DNA of 64,000 nt from Flavobacterium orientale (lineage in GTDB: Bacteria; Bacteroidota; Bacteroidia; Flavobacteriales; Flavobacteriaceae): positions 124,001 through 188,000 of the forward strand of contig NZ_BMFG01000004.1 in assembly GCF_014638005.1 (NCBI RefSeq), given 5' to 3'. Shown in pieces: positions 42,685 through 51,824 of this stretch; positions within the stretch are counted from its first letter, which is position 1; every line of letters begins with the position of its first letter. The translations under genes were made by a program, and so were the position numbers. The notes beneath the pieces are model-generated. The model ran no database searches and was not told the origin of the DNA. It saw nothing but the letters and a program-made list of their open reading frames with translations.

Positions 42685-43560
42685 ATGAAAAAAACACTAC
42701 TCTTATTTTTTGGACTATTGTTGGTTTTCAGCTTTCAGAGTGAAGCTCAGGTTACTGCAACGTTAGGTATTCAAACAGGTGCTTCATCCACCAATTCTCT
42801 ATTGTCAACAAGTACTACAGTGAATCGTTATTCCAGAACTATGTCGCTGTATACCGCTTCAGAAATTGTTGCTGCGGGTGGATTATCAGGAACCATTACC
42901 AGTTTGGCATGGAATAAAGCCGGAGTAGGTGAATATCCCTTTGGCGATGCGTATATCAAAGTATATATAAAACATGTCACCCATAGCAATTGGGCTAGTG
43001 TACCGTCATGGACTACTGAAGTAAATGGTGCCACCGAAGTTTTTACCTCATCTACTTACAGCATTCCGGCGGGAACCGGTTGGAAAGAAGTACCTTTTAC
43101 CACCTCTTTTGAATGGAATGGCACCTCAAATATTGTCATTTTTGTGGAATGGCACCGTCCGAGTACGCCTACGGGCGATATTGCCTGGGGACGATCTACG
43201 GATGCCACAATGAATGCCACCCGTGTTGGAAGTACAAGTTTGGATGCTTTAGTCATGTTGATTAATTCCAATAGACCTTTGGTACAATTGACCATTACAC
43301 CTAATACGGCCAATTTGGATGATGCTATTCGTTCTACCTTCCAGCTGTATCCAAATCCGACAACCAATATACTGTTTTACAGTTCAGAGCAACCCCTTAC
43401 CAACTATGTACTCTATAATGCAAATGGACAAATCATCAAAGAAGCGGATTTTACAGCTACAGAAGGTGAGATTAATGTAGCCGATCTCGCATCAGGTATG
43501 TATTATATTAAAATCATTTCAGCTGATAAATCGGAAGTATTCAAATGGGTTAAATTATAA
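42685..43560 (+). CDS. T9SS-secreted protein with type A sorting domain
   Basis: 291 residues from ATG 42685, which opens signal peptide MKKTLLLFFGLLLVFSFQSEA; the longer ORF start adds an implausible N-terminus. The mature beta-sandwich part has AGGLSGTITSLAWNKAG and FVEWHRPSTPTGDIAWGRSTD. C-terminal type A T9SS sorting domain (about 216-291): LYPNPTTNIL, then VLYNANGQII and LASGMYYIKI, ending KWVKL. Exported by the Por/Gld system to the cell surface or medium. Function of the cargo part unknown. Confidence 0.88.
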   Translation: MKKTLLLFFGLLLVFSFQSEAQVTATLGIQTGASSTNSLLSTSTTVNRYSRTMSLYTASEIVAAGGLSGTITSLAWNKAGVGEYPFGDAYIKVYIKHVTHSNWASVPSWTTEVNGATEVFTSSTYSIPAGTGWKEVPFTTSFEWNGTSNIVIFVEWHRPSTPTGDIAWGRSTDATMNATRVGSTSLDALVMLINSNRPLVQLTITPNTANLDDAIRSTFQLYPNPTTNILFYSSEQPLTNYVLYNANGQIIKEADFTATEGEINVADLASGMYYIKIISADKSEVFKWVKL

Positions 43561-43664
43561 CCTCTCCATTTTAACTTGTCTGCGGTCAGGTTGATTGTAC
43601 CTTTAAAAATTCGCGTTGGGTAAAATTAGTGTCACTATGATTTTTTTAAAAATAGAATCAAACT

Positions 43665-43786
43665 AACCACATAGATTCATAGGAAAAAGGACATAGAACC
43701 AATGCTTGGTTTCGCATAGCTGTATGTTTCTCTAATTGAGCGAAGCGTCTTTTAGAACTCAAAATACTATGTAACTCTATGTGGTT
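43665..43786 (-). mobile_element. MITE-like palindromic element, copy C
   Basis: 122 bp with termini AACCACATAGA / TCTATGTGGTT. Its reverse complement aligns along its length with copies A and B (shared ATAGCTATGCGAAAC core and AAGACG region), so it is inserted in the opposite orientation. Confidence 0.75.
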
Positions 43787-43814
43787 AGAGAAAAAACAAA
43801 CAAGAAAAAAATTG

Positions 43815-43932
43815 AACCACATAGATACATAGGAAAAGGACATAGAACCAATGCTTGGTTTCGCATAGCTGTGTGTTTCTCTAATTAAGCGAAGCGTCTT
43901 TTAGAACTCAAAATACTATGTCCCTATGTGGT
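43815..43932 (-). mobile_element. MITE-like palindromic element, copy D
   Basis: About 118 bp, nearly identical to copy C, following it after a 28-bp A-rich linker that is duplicated too. Confidence 0.75.
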
Positions 43933-43962
43933 AAGAGAAAAAAAACAAACAAGAATAAATTG

Positions 43963-44036
43963 AGCCACATAGATACATAGGAAAAGGACATAGAACCAAT
44001 GCTTGGTTTCGCAAAGCTGTGTGTTTCTATTTGGTT
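43963..44036 (-). mobile_element. MITE-like palindromic element, copy E (internally deleted)
   Basis: Keeps the left end and core of copies C and D, then jumps to a TTGGTTTAA-type right end; about 45 bp of the right half are missing. Located just upstream of the DUF6370 gene. The spacer 43561-44077 has no gene. Confidence 0.65.
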
Positions 44037-44077
44037 TAAAAAACTAGAAAATTTAATTACATCCTAAGGGTTTAAAA

Positions 44078-44416
44078 ATGAAAAAAAGTATACTGCTTTT
44101 ACTGTTTTGCTTGCCGATTACTGCATTGAGTCAGACGGAACAAAAGGAAACAAAAGTAAGAATCTTCCAAGTCAAAGCGGCTTGTGGCCAATGTCAATTG
44201 GAACTACCCGGCTATGGTTGTGATTTGGCTGTGGTTGTGGACAATAAAGCCTATTTTGTTGCGAACGGCGACATTGACGCTCATGGTGATGCTCATGCCG
44301 CTGACGGATTGTGTACTACCATCAGGGAAGCGGAAGTATCCGGAGCAGTGGTTGAAGGCAAATTTACAGCGACCTATTTTAAATTGCTACCCGTCAAGAA
44401 AGAGAAAAAGGATTAG
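44078..44416 (+). CDS. DUF6370-like small secreted protein with cysteine pairs
   Basis: 112 residues. Signal peptide MKKSILLLLFCLPITALSQ. Mature part holds AACGQCQLELPGYGCDLAV with three closely spaced cysteines and a later Cys in DGLCTT, plus an Asp/His-rich GDIDAHGDAHAAD. It could bind a metal or form disulfides in the periplasm. It resembles the DUF6370 family; function unknown. Stop codon is four bases from the convergent hydrolase gene. Confidence 0.72.
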   Translation: MKKSILLLLFCLPITALSQTEQKETKVRIFQVKAACGQCQLELPGYGCDLAVVVDNKAYFVANGDIDAHGDAHAADGLCTTIREAEVSGAVVEGKFTATYFKLLPVKKEKKD

Positions 44417-44420
44417 GCTA

Positions 44421-45386
44421 TTACTTTTTCAGTTCGTTCAAGAAAAACAAGATGACTTCTAAATTCATCTCGGATGTGGTCCAATGTCCGACCTTTTCAA
44501 ACGTTTTAAAAGTAGCTACGATGCCTTGCTTCTGATAGTAATTTTGGCAATTTACAAATCGCTCTTGTACTGATTTGCCCAGATTTTCGTTAATGATTTT
44601 TCGTTCACTCCCACTGTATGCATCGTCAAACTGAACCGCATCGTTAGTGTCCAAAGCCCCCATGTAGATATGTTTAGGGATTTCTTTGAAGTTTGTAAAG
44701 TCAAAGTTTTTATCGAATAGTTTCGAGAAATCCTTTATTCCGATGGGGTAGTTCAACTCCTCTCCATTGAGTGCTTCCAGCGGTAGCATCAATTTTCCGT
44801 TGAACCCTCCTATTGCCAATGCTTTAATTTTTTCCGGATGCATTAAAGAAAAGCGGTTGACAAAAGTACCGGATGCTGAAAAACCACACATGAAAAATTT
44901 TGGGGCTATTTCAATTTCCAGGGAAGCCAAACGATTTTTTGCATCGTTTATCATTTCAAGTAATTGTAGGTCGAGCCGCTTGTATTCCGGAGTTTGATTC
45001 AATAATACATCCCTATCAAGAGCATGCGTATAGAGTAAAGGTTGCGAAGCAGGTCTCGGAAAAACAGGAACCAACAGTGGTATTTTTAACTCAGTAGCAC
45101 AGTTGTTTCCCACTGAGCTAACTGAAGCTAGTGCTATTGCCGCCTCTTTGTGTATCTCGATACTGTCTGTTATTTTTCCGGTGTTGTTGGGTTCTACTAA
45201 CAGTACAGAGGTTGCATTCAAGGGTGTCCCTTTTGGAATAAAAATAATGTACTCGTGATAAAACCCTTTATTAGGTTGTTTTGTCACTACTATCAAGCTA
45301 TCTTTTTGAAAAAAGGAATTTGTTGAAGGCTGAGCGAATGCATTGCATCCTAAAAATGAGAAAAGTAAAACAGATAAAAAACGCAT
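44421..45386 (-). CDS. Secreted alpha/beta hydrolase
   Basis: 321 residues with signal peptide MRFLSVLLFSFLGCNAFA. Alpha/beta-hydrolase fold: nucleophile elbow FMCGFSASGTF with the catalytic serine, acid candidate in MGALDTNDAV, catalytic histidine in KVGHWTT near the C-terminus. Looks like the poly(3-hydroxybutyrate) depolymerase/feruloyl esterase-like group that Bacteroidota secrete, but the substrate is not clear. Preceded by a 319-bp spacer. Confidence 0.8.
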   Translation of the reverse strand: MRFLSVLLFSFLGCNAFAQPSTNSFFQKDSLIVVTKQPNKGFYHEYIIFIPKGTPLNATSVLLVEPNNTGKITDSIEIHKEAAIALASVSSVGNNCATELKIPLLVPVFPRPASQPLLYTHALDRDVLLNQTPEYKRLDLQLLEMINDAKNRLASLEIEIAPKFFMCGFSASGTFVNRFSLMHPEKIKALAIGGFNGKLMLPLEALNGEELNYPIGIKDFSKLFDKNFDFTNFKEIPKHIYMGALDTNDAVQFDDAYSGSERKIINENLGKSVQERFVNCQNYYQKQGIVATFKTFEKVGHWTTSEMNLEVILFFLNELKK

Positions 45387-45705
45387 GTTAGTATTGATTT
45401 GCTTTATCAGACAGTGATTTTCCGGAATTGTTACAAATTACCTTCCTTAGCAGGGCGTATTATTCTGCCATACAACCACTTAAATGATTGTTAAAGTATA
45501 TTTAAAATTTAGAAGTACCCGTTGGTATTTTCATTTGAAACCTTTTACTTTGTTTAACAGTTTAAATAAATAGTTAAACAAAATGATTACTATTTAAAGA
45601 ATCGTCCCCAAAGATTCAATTATCAGTACCTACGCTATCTTTTTTTCAGTATAAATAACAAGTTGCATACTATCAGAACTTTTTAATAACTAAAATTAGT
45701 AGTAC
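45387..45705 (+). promoter_or_regulatory. Intergenic region with a 10-bp inverted repeat
   Basis: No gene. Contains the perfect inverted repeat TTTGTTTAAC (45549-45558) / GTTAAACAAA (45573-45582) with a 14-base spacer, 124 bp before the fasciclin gene start. It could be an operator or mRNA-leader hairpin. Confidence 0.4.
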
Positions 45706-46812
45706 ATGAAAACAAATCCTTTTAATTTGAGAAAAAGAGTAGTGTCGCTGGCCTTTTTGACTGCGATGGCTACTGCGGTGCTGTCATGCGACAGCGATGA
45801 ATCCGTCAACTTTGACAGTGAGTCCTCCAAACTTACCCTTGTAGAAACCTTAGAAAATATTAACAACACGGCGAACCGTGCTCCTGCTCCGGGTACTACA
45901 CCAATTGCCGGAATTGCAGTTGGTGCCGAGTTTACTGAACTTGTTGGTGCTTTAGTCTATGTAGATCAAGAATTGGATGCCGGATTGGTCAATTTATTTT
46001 CTAACGGTACCAACCAGCACACCGTTTTTGCTCCAACAGATGAAGCATTTGATGCTTTGTATACCGAATTGGGTGTAGACGGTATTACTGATTTACCTGC
46101 AGAATTGGTACTAGATGTTTTAAAGTACCATGTAGTTGAAGGGCGTCGAGCAGCCAATAGTGTGGTACCACCTGTAAAAAGCAGAACGATAACCACGCTT
46201 TTAGGAGCTACTTTCGCTGTAAACAAAGATGCATTACTAACGGCTGTTGGAAGTACCGCTACTATAACAACGGCAAATATATCTGCTTCAAACGGCATTA
46301 TTCATGTTATTGATCAAGTGTTATTACCAATTGTACCGGGTTCCGATAAACCGGCCAATGCACCAGGTTCCGATTCTATAGCAACCATCGCTGTAAATGC
46401 TAATTTTACTGAATTGGTTGCTGCCTTGACTTATGTTGACCAAGAGTTAAATGCCGGATTGGTAACTCTTTTTGCAAATGGTACTGATCAATACACTGTA
46501 TTTGCTCCAACGAATCAAGCCTTTGAAAATCTTTACACCGATTTAAACATTGACGGAATAACTGATTTACCGGCTACTTTAGTTTTGGATGTATTAAAAT
46601 ATCATGTTGTTGAAGGAAGAAGAGCAGCTAATAGTGTGGTGCCACGTGTTAATTCACGTACAATAAACACCTTATTGGGTGTGAGTTTTTCGGTAAACAA
46701 TCAAGCAGTTATTACTGCTGTAGGTAACACTTCCTCTATAGTCATCCCGAATATTTCCGCTTCCAACGGAATTATTCATGTTATTGATACGGTATTACTA
46801 CCCATTCAATAA
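45706..46812 (+). CDS. Fasciclin (FAS1) lipoprotein with two near-identical domains
   Basis: 368 residues. Lipoprotein signal with lipobox AVLSC (about Cys28). Two FAS1 domains (about 64-210 and 223-367) share the same segments: FTELV, YVDQEL, TVFAPT, ITDLPA, LVLDVLKYHVVEGRRAANSV, NISASNGIIHVID. The near-identity of the halves points to a recent internal duplication. FAS1 domains mediate adhesion; here probably surface or outer-membrane linked. A terminator follows. Confidence 0.92.
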   Translation: MKTNPFNLRKRVVSLAFLTAMATAVLSCDSDESVNFDSESSKLTLVETLENINNTANRAPAPGTTPIAGIAVGAEFTELVGALVYVDQELDAGLVNLFSNGTNQHTVFAPTDEAFDALYTELGVDGITDLPAELVLDVLKYHVVEGRRAANSVVPPVKSRTITTLLGATFAVNKDALLTAVGSTATITTANISASNGIIHVIDQVLLPIVPGSDKPANAPGSDSIATIAVNANFTELVAALTYVDQELNAGLVTLFANGTDQYTVFAPTNQAFENLYTDLNIDGITDLPATLVLDVLKYHVVEGRRAANSVVPRVNSRTINTLLGVSFSVNNQAVITAVGNTSSIVIPNISASNGIIHVIDTVLLPIQ

Positions 46813-46866
46813 GTTATATTCCAAACGTTTTCAACAGTAAGTGTTGTGAATATTGTTTGTTTTTCA

Positions 46867-46900
46867 GAGAAACTGCCACATAGGCAGTTTCTCTTTATTT
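46867..46900 (+). terminator. Intrinsic terminator
   Basis: Perfect 11-bp stem GAGAAACTGCC / GGCAGTTTCTC, loop ACATA, then TTTATTTT; ends the fasciclin transcript. Confidence 0.9.
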
Positions 46901-46937
46901 TAAAAACCTTGGTATAATTGGATGTTCAATTAAATTG

Positions 46938-47603
46938 TTACCAATCCAACTCCTTTATTCCTTTTTTACTGAGGTAGGCATTGGTTTTACTAAAATGTTT
47001 GTTTCCGAACCAAAACCCTCTATTGGCACTCAACGGTGACGGATGTCCGGCTGTTAAAACAAAATGTTTTGTTTGGTCAATTTTAGCTCCTTTTTTTTGA
47101 GCAAAACCGCCCCATAGTAGAAACACGATACCTTCATTATGCGATGAAATCGTTTGAATCACGGCATCCGTAAACGTTTCCCACCCCCTTTTTTGATGAC
47201 TTCCGGCTTCGCCTTTTCTTACTGTTAACGTAGCGTTTAACAGCAAAACACCTTGAGCAGCCCAACGTTCTAAATTCCCCCAAATGGGAATTGGAGTTCC
47301 TATATCTTTTTCTAACTCTTTAAAAATATTCATCAAGGAAGGAGGAAAAGCCACGCCGTCGTTTACAGAAAAACACAAACCGTTGGCCTGACCTGGTCCG
47401 TGATAAGGATCTTGGCCAATGATGACCACTTTCAACTTGTCAAACGGACAGTGATTAAAGGCTGCAAAAATTTCATTTTTAGGTGGGTAACAAGTACTGG
47501 TTGCATATTCATTTTCAACAAAAGTGGTCAATTGTTGAAAATAGGTTTTTTGGAATTCCTCTGATAAAATTGCTTGCCAAGAGGGATGTAAGTGAGAAAG
47601 CAT
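46938..47603 (-). CDS. ung: Uracil-DNA glycosylase
   Basis: 221 residues, family 1 UDG. Motif 1 GQDPYHGPGQANGLCFSV with catalytic Asp65; motif 3 HPSPLSANRGFWF (about 188-200) with the catalytic histidine loop. Removes uracil from DNA in base-excision repair. Full family length. Divergent from mutS2; a minus -7 element (47627-47620) lies upstream. Confidence 0.96.
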   Translation of the reverse strand: MLSHLHPSWQAILSEEFQKTYFQQLTTFVENEYATSTCYPPKNEIFAAFNHCPFDKLKVVIIGQDPYHGPGQANGLCFSVNDGVAFPPSLMNIFKELEKDIGTPIPIWGNLERWAAQGVLLLNATLTVRKGEAGSHQKRGWETFTDAVIQTISSHNEGIVFLLWGGFAQKKGAKIDQTKHFVLTAGHPSPLSANRGFWFGNKHFSKTNAYLSKKGIKELDW

Positions 47604-47619
47604 TCTTTTTGTATTTATA

Positions 47620-47627
47620 CAAATATA
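47620..47627 (-). promoter_or_regulatory. -7 promoter element of ung
   Basis: Minus-strand TATATTTG, exact match, 16 bp before the ung ATG. Confidence 0.6.
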
Positions 47628-47685
47628 CGTATAGTTGCATCAATTTTTCAAATGAGAATAAAAGTATACTAAACTAAATAATCGC

Positions 47686-47693
47686 TAAATTTG
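47686..47693 (+). promoter_or_regulatory. -7 promoter element of mutS2
   Basis: TAAATTTG, exact match, 23 bp before ATG 47717. Confidence 0.6.
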
Positions 47694-47716
47694 CCTAAAA
47701 TTGCTACGCTTATAAA

Positions 47717-49891
47717 ATGATATCCATCACCGATAAAACCTTAAAGGATTTAGAATTTGCCACTGTTTTACAAACGGTCTCCGACCGATGTAACACTGAA
47801 TTGGGAAAACAAAAAGCACTTGAAATTGTTCCTTTTAAAAACAAGGCACAATTGATGGATTCGCTGTTGCAAACTTCAGAATACCTTTCCTCCTTTTCCA
47901 ATAACAATGCACTGCCAAACCATGGGTTTGATTCCATTACCCATGAAATAAAATTCATCGGTATTGAAGACAGTTTTTTGGAAGTGGGTAGCTTTCGTAA
48001 AATTGCACAAATTTCAGAAACGGTCAATGCGTTGCTTTTATTTTTAAAGAAATTCAACGAGTATTATCCCAAACTCAACGAACGAGCCCTTCAGGTAGAA
48101 TACACCAAATACATCATTCAAAAAGTGGATGAAGTGGTTGATAAATATGGCGTTATTAAAGACAATGCCTCACCGGATTTAATCAATATCAGACGTGACA
48201 TGAGTGTGGTTCGGGGTAAAGTGAACCAAAGTTTCGGCACCGCTTTAACGCAATACAACAGTTTGGGCTATTTGGATGAGATTAAAGAAAGCTTTGTTGA
48301 AAATCGTAGGGTTTTAGCCGTTTTAGCCATGTATCGCAGGAAAGTTAAGGGTTCGATTTTAGGAAGTTCCAAAACGGGAAGCATCGCTTATATTGAACCC
48401 GAAGCTACACTCCGATATTCCAGAGAATTAAGTAATTTAGAGTATGAAGAACGAGAGGAAATCACGAGAATTCTAAAGAAGTTATCCAATGATATCCGTC
48501 CTTTTAAGGAACTTTTGAACCAGTATCAAGATTTTTTGAGCGACATTGATGTCATTGCCGGAAAAGCAAAATACGCATTGAAAATAAATGCCATTTTACC
48601 GACTATTATTGAAGAAAAGCGGTTGTTTTTTAGAGATGCCTACCACCCTATTTTGTATTTAAACAATAGTACAAAAGGTGAAAAAACGTTTCCGCAAACC
48701 ATTGAATTGCAAAATGAAAATCGGATTATAGTCATTTCGGGACCAAATGCCGGTGGAAAAACCATCTCTCTCAAAACGGTTGGATTGTTGCAATTGATGT
48801 TGCAAAGCGGGATGTTGCTTCCGGTTCACGAACGCAGCGAAACCTTTTTATTTGATCGTATTCTAACTGATATTGGCGACAACCAATCTATTGAAAATCA
48901 TTTGAGTACGTACAGTTACCGACTCAAAAACATGAACTACTTTTTAAAGAAGTGCAATACCAAAACCTTATTCTTAATTGACGAGTTTGGAACGGGTTCC
49001 GACCCTGAGTTAGGAGGAGCTTTGGCAGAAACCTTTTTAGAAGAATTCTATCATCGGGAGGCGTTTGGTATCATTACGACACATTATTCGAATTTAAAAA
49101 TATTAGCTAACGAATTGCCTTTTGCTTCCAATGCCAACATGCTTTTTGATGAAAAATCATTGGAACCTTTATATAAATTGATTTTAGGTCAAGCCGGAAG
49201 CTCGTTTACTTTTGAAGTAGCACAGAAAAACGGAATCCCCTTTGGATTAATCAATCGAGCCAAGAAGAAAATTGAAGTAGGTAAAGTGCGATTTGATAAA
49301 ACCATTGCCACGTTACAAAAAGAACGTTCGAAACTGGAAAAAACGTCCATCAATTTAAAAGAAGAAGAAAGTAAAGCTCGCGAAGAAAGCAAAAAAATGG
49401 AGACCATTAATGCTAAGATTCAAGACAAACTAGAACGGTATCAGGAATTGTATGATGCCAATCAGCGGTTGATTTATTTAGGTCAGAAGATGGATGATTT
49501 GTCCTCGAAGTATTTCAACAATAAAGACAAAAAGGTTTTGATTGGGGAATTGTTGAAAATTGTAGAAATCGAAAATTCCAAACGCAAAAAAGCGACCGCA
49601 AAAGAAACTAAGGAAAAAGAAATCATTCAGCAACAAATTGTTCAAGAAGTGACGGCTAAGGTAGAAGAAATTCGCACCGTTAAAAAAGAAAAGAAAATCA
49701 AAGCTTTGAAAGCCGAAGCGGACAAACCGAAAGTTACACTTAAAATTGGTGACCGGGTTCGAATGATAGATGGCAAAGCGGTGGGTACCTTAGACTTGAT
49801 TGAAAAAAATAAAGCTACTGTTAATTATGGTGTATTCACTTCGAAAGTGAGTGTGGATGCGTTGGAGTTGGTGGAAGCTAAGGGGAAATAG
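47717..49891 (+). CDS. mutS2: MutS2-type DNA-binding ATPase without Smr domain
   Basis: 724 residues. MutS core and lever helices (about 1-310), ATPase domain with Walker A GPNAGGKT (342-349) and Walker B LFLIDEFGTGSD, signature THYSNLK. A long charged coiled coil (about 505-660) follows. It ends with a small KOW-like beta region (DRVRMIDGKAVGTLDLIEK) and stops there: the C-terminal Smr nuclease domain of canonical MutS2 is absent. MutS2 proteins suppress recombination or rescue stalled ribosomes in other bacteria; without Smr any nuclease step must come from elsewhere. Confidence 0.92.
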   Translation: MISITDKTLKDLEFATVLQTVSDRCNTELGKQKALEIVPFKNKAQLMDSLLQTSEYLSSFSNNNALPNHGFDSITHEIKFIGIEDSFLEVGSFRKIAQISETVNALLLFLKKFNEYYPKLNERALQVEYTKYIIQKVDEVVDKYGVIKDNASPDLINIRRDMSVVRGKVNQSFGTALTQYNSLGYLDEIKESFVENRRVLAVLAMYRRKVKGSILGSSKTGSIAYIEPEATLRYSRELSNLEYEEREEITRILKKLSNDIRPFKELLNQYQDFLSDIDVIAGKAKYALKINAILPTIIEEKRLFFRDAYHPILYLNNSTKGEKTFPQTIELQNENRIIVISGPNAGGKTISLKTVGLLQLMLQSGMLLPVHERSETFLFDRILTDIGDNQSIENHLSTYSYRLKNMNYFLKKCNTKTLFLIDEFGTGSDPELGGALAETFLEEFYHREAFGIITTHYSNLKILANELPFASNANMLFDEKSLEPLYKLILGQAGSSFTFEVAQKNGIPFGLINRAKKKIEVGKVRFDKTIATLQKERSKLEKTSINLKEEESKAREESKKMETINAKIQDKLERYQELYDANQRLIYLGQKMDDLSSKYFNNKDKKVLIGELLKIVEIENSKRKKATAKETKEKEIIQQQIVQEVTAKVEEIRTVKKEKKIKALKAEADKPKVTLKIGDRVRMIDGKAVGTLDLIEKNKATVNYGVFTSKVSVDALELVEAKGK

Positions 49892-49894
49892 GGA

Positions 49895-49973
49895 TTAGAG
49901 ATTAGTGATTAGTGATTAGTGAATAGTAATTAGTGAATAGTAATTAGTGAATAGTAATTAGTGAATAGTGAAA
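49895..49973 (+). repeat. GTGAATAGTAATTA tandem repeat abutting a start codon
   Basis: GATTAGTGATTAGT-type units followed by three perfect 14-bp GTGAATAGTAATTA copies and GTGAATAGTGAAA, ending directly at ATG 49974. The repeat forms the whole spacer and leader of the next gene, so changes in copy number could alter its expression. Confidence 0.85.
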
Positions 49974-50384
49974 ATGGAAAATTTACCAAGAGATAAAAAG
50001 ATAGTTTTGTTTGACGGGGTTTGTAACTTGTGTGACAACTCTGTTCAATTCATAATAAAAAACGACCCTAAAGACTTGTTTCGATTTGCTTCGATACAAT
50101 CGGAGATTGGGCAACAAATCATAACGTATTTGGGGATTGATGCTTCAAAGGTGGACAGTATTATTTTGTATGTTCCCGGAGAAGCGTATTATATCAAAGC
50201 AGAAGCGGCGATGCAAATTGCAAAGAATTTAAACAGCTGGCATCGTTTTTTGGCTTTGTTTTCGTTTACGGGTTCTTTTGGCAATTTTATTTACGATTAT
50301 GTGGCTAAAAACCGTTACCAATGGTATGGTAAAAAAGAGGAATGTATGATTCCTACTGAGGAAATGAAGGCGAAGTTTTTATAA
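49974..50384 (+). CDS. Thiol-disulfide oxidoreductase DCC family protein
   Basis: 136 residues from ATG 49974; a GTG six bases earlier is inside the repeat. The FDGVCNLCDNSVQF segment gives the DxxCxxC (DCC) motif near the N-terminus; the rest (FASIQSEIGQQIITYLG, NRYQWYGKKEECMIP) is typical of the family (DUF393). Probable thioredoxin-like redox protein; partner unknown. Downstream of mutS2 but separated by the repeat, so probably transcribed together. Confidence 0.88.
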   Translation: MENLPRDKKIVLFDGVCNLCDNSVQFIIKNDPKDLFRFASIQSEIGQQIITYLGIDASKVDSIILYVPGEAYYIKAEAAMQIAKNLNSWHRFLALFSFTGSFGNFIYDYVAKNRYQWYGKKEECMIPTEEMKAKFL

Positions 50385-50522
50385 GTGTTGGCCTATTTAT
50401 GAAGTTGCGGGTTTTGAAAACGGGTTTTTCATTTTAACACTACATTTTATACAATGCACAAAGTTTGCGTTTAGTACAAAACCCGGCATATCATACCTAT
50501 GCTGCTGTAGCCAGTTTTAATC

Positions 50523-51695
50523 TTATCTAAACGGATTACTCCATTTCACTTCTGTACTCACACTATTGTCTGTTAGTGTTTTAAGAAATGCAACTAACGC
50601 AGCTTTTTGAGCATTTGTAAGATTTAGTTGAACAGGATTTCCATTGGCATCTTTCAAAGCCGGAGAAAGTGTTGGATGTGGCTTGATACCACTGTTGTAA
50701 TGTTCAACCACTTGTTCCAAAGTAGCAAATCTTCCGTCGTGCATATACGGTGCAGTTAATTCTATATTTCGTAAACTGGTAGATTTAAAACGCCCCACAA
50801 AAATAGGATTTGGGAATACTCCTCCTGCACCTAAATCTGTTGTGGAAGTGGCATCAAGTCCGTTGTTTTGAGGTCCGGGATTGGCACTAATAAATGCTTC
50901 AGTAGTATGACAACCAAAACAAGCACCCCCTCCGTTGGGAATGGTTCGAAAGAATATATTTTTACCAATGTTCTCTTCATCTGTAAAATTAGGAAAGTTT
51001 GCACCTGGTGCAGCCGACTGAGCTCTACCAATATCGTACTTACTCGAATAACTTACAATACTACGTACAAACTGTGCAAGTGCTTTAGATATTTTATCGG
51101 ATGTGATTTCTTGTGAACCAAATGCTTTTTGAAACAATTCCGGATAATACGATTGTTCTTGAACTTTGCCTACAACTTGTTCCAAAGTCATTCCCATCTC
51201 AACAGGGTCTTGAAAAGGCATTAGCACTTGTTCTTCCAGAGTAGTAGCACGCTCATCCCAAAAAAAGCGTCCACGTTGGTAAAATCTAGCATTAATTAAA
51301 GTCATTGAATGCCTCGCAGTTAAACCAGCATCAAAGCCTACACTCAACACTGTATCATCCGAAAATCCTTTATCTTGTTTATGACAAGAAGCACAGGAAA
51401 TAGTTCCATTTGCACTTAATTGTTTATCATAAAATAAAACCCTGCCAAGTGTTGCACCATCGTTTGTTATTGGATTGTCGGTTGGTGTATTGTCTGTGCC
51501 ATTAATAGCAGTTTGTAGCGGTTGTCCCGGTACATTTGTTGTAAAATGACTAGGCAAGTCAAGACTTGAATAATCAAATGGTGTTTCGGGAAGGTTCAAA
51601 ACATTCACTTCAATAGGTTCATAACCATCGTCTTTATTACAAGAAAGGATTATAACAACAAATAAAACTGAACTTAAGTACAATATTTTATTCAT
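50523..51695 (-). CDS. Di-haem cytochrome c peroxidase (MauG/CcpA family)
   Basis: 390 residues, lipoprotein signal with lipobox IILSC. Two haem-attachment motifs: CASCH (about 100) and CFGCH (about 255); distal-site segments GRVLFYDKQLSANGTISC and FKSTSLRNIELTAPYMHDGRF. Reduces hydrogen peroxide using electrons from a cytochrome; periplasmic, lipid-anchored. The N-terminal extension ESxxFDYSSLDLPSHFTT is typical of Bacteroidota members. Confidence 0.92.
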   Translation of the reverse strand: MNKILYLSSVLFVVIILSCNKDDGYEPIEVNVLNLPETPFDYSSLDLPSHFTTNVPGQPLQTAINGTDNTPTDNPITNDGATLGRVLFYDKQLSANGTISCASCHKQDKGFSDDTVLSVGFDAGLTARHSMTLINARFYQRGRFFWDERATTLEEQVLMPFQDPVEMGMTLEQVVGKVQEQSYYPELFQKAFGSQEITSDKISKALAQFVRSIVSYSSKYDIGRAQSAAPGANFPNFTDEENIGKNIFFRTIPNGGGACFGCHTTEAFISANPGPQNNGLDATSTTDLGAGGVFPNPIFVGRFKSTSLRNIELTAPYMHDGRFATLEQVVEHYNSGIKPHPTLSPALKDANGNPVQLNLTNAQKAALVAFLKTLTDNSVSTEVKWSNPFR

Positions 51696-51824
51696 TTTGA
51701 ATTTTGTTAATTTGTAACTAGTAAGTTTGACTGTCTAAAAGCTTAAAGGTTTAATTTAAGCAGTATCGTTTTTCAAAATTAGCTACAACTGATAAATATC
51801 ATATATTTTAAGTGCTTTCCTTTT

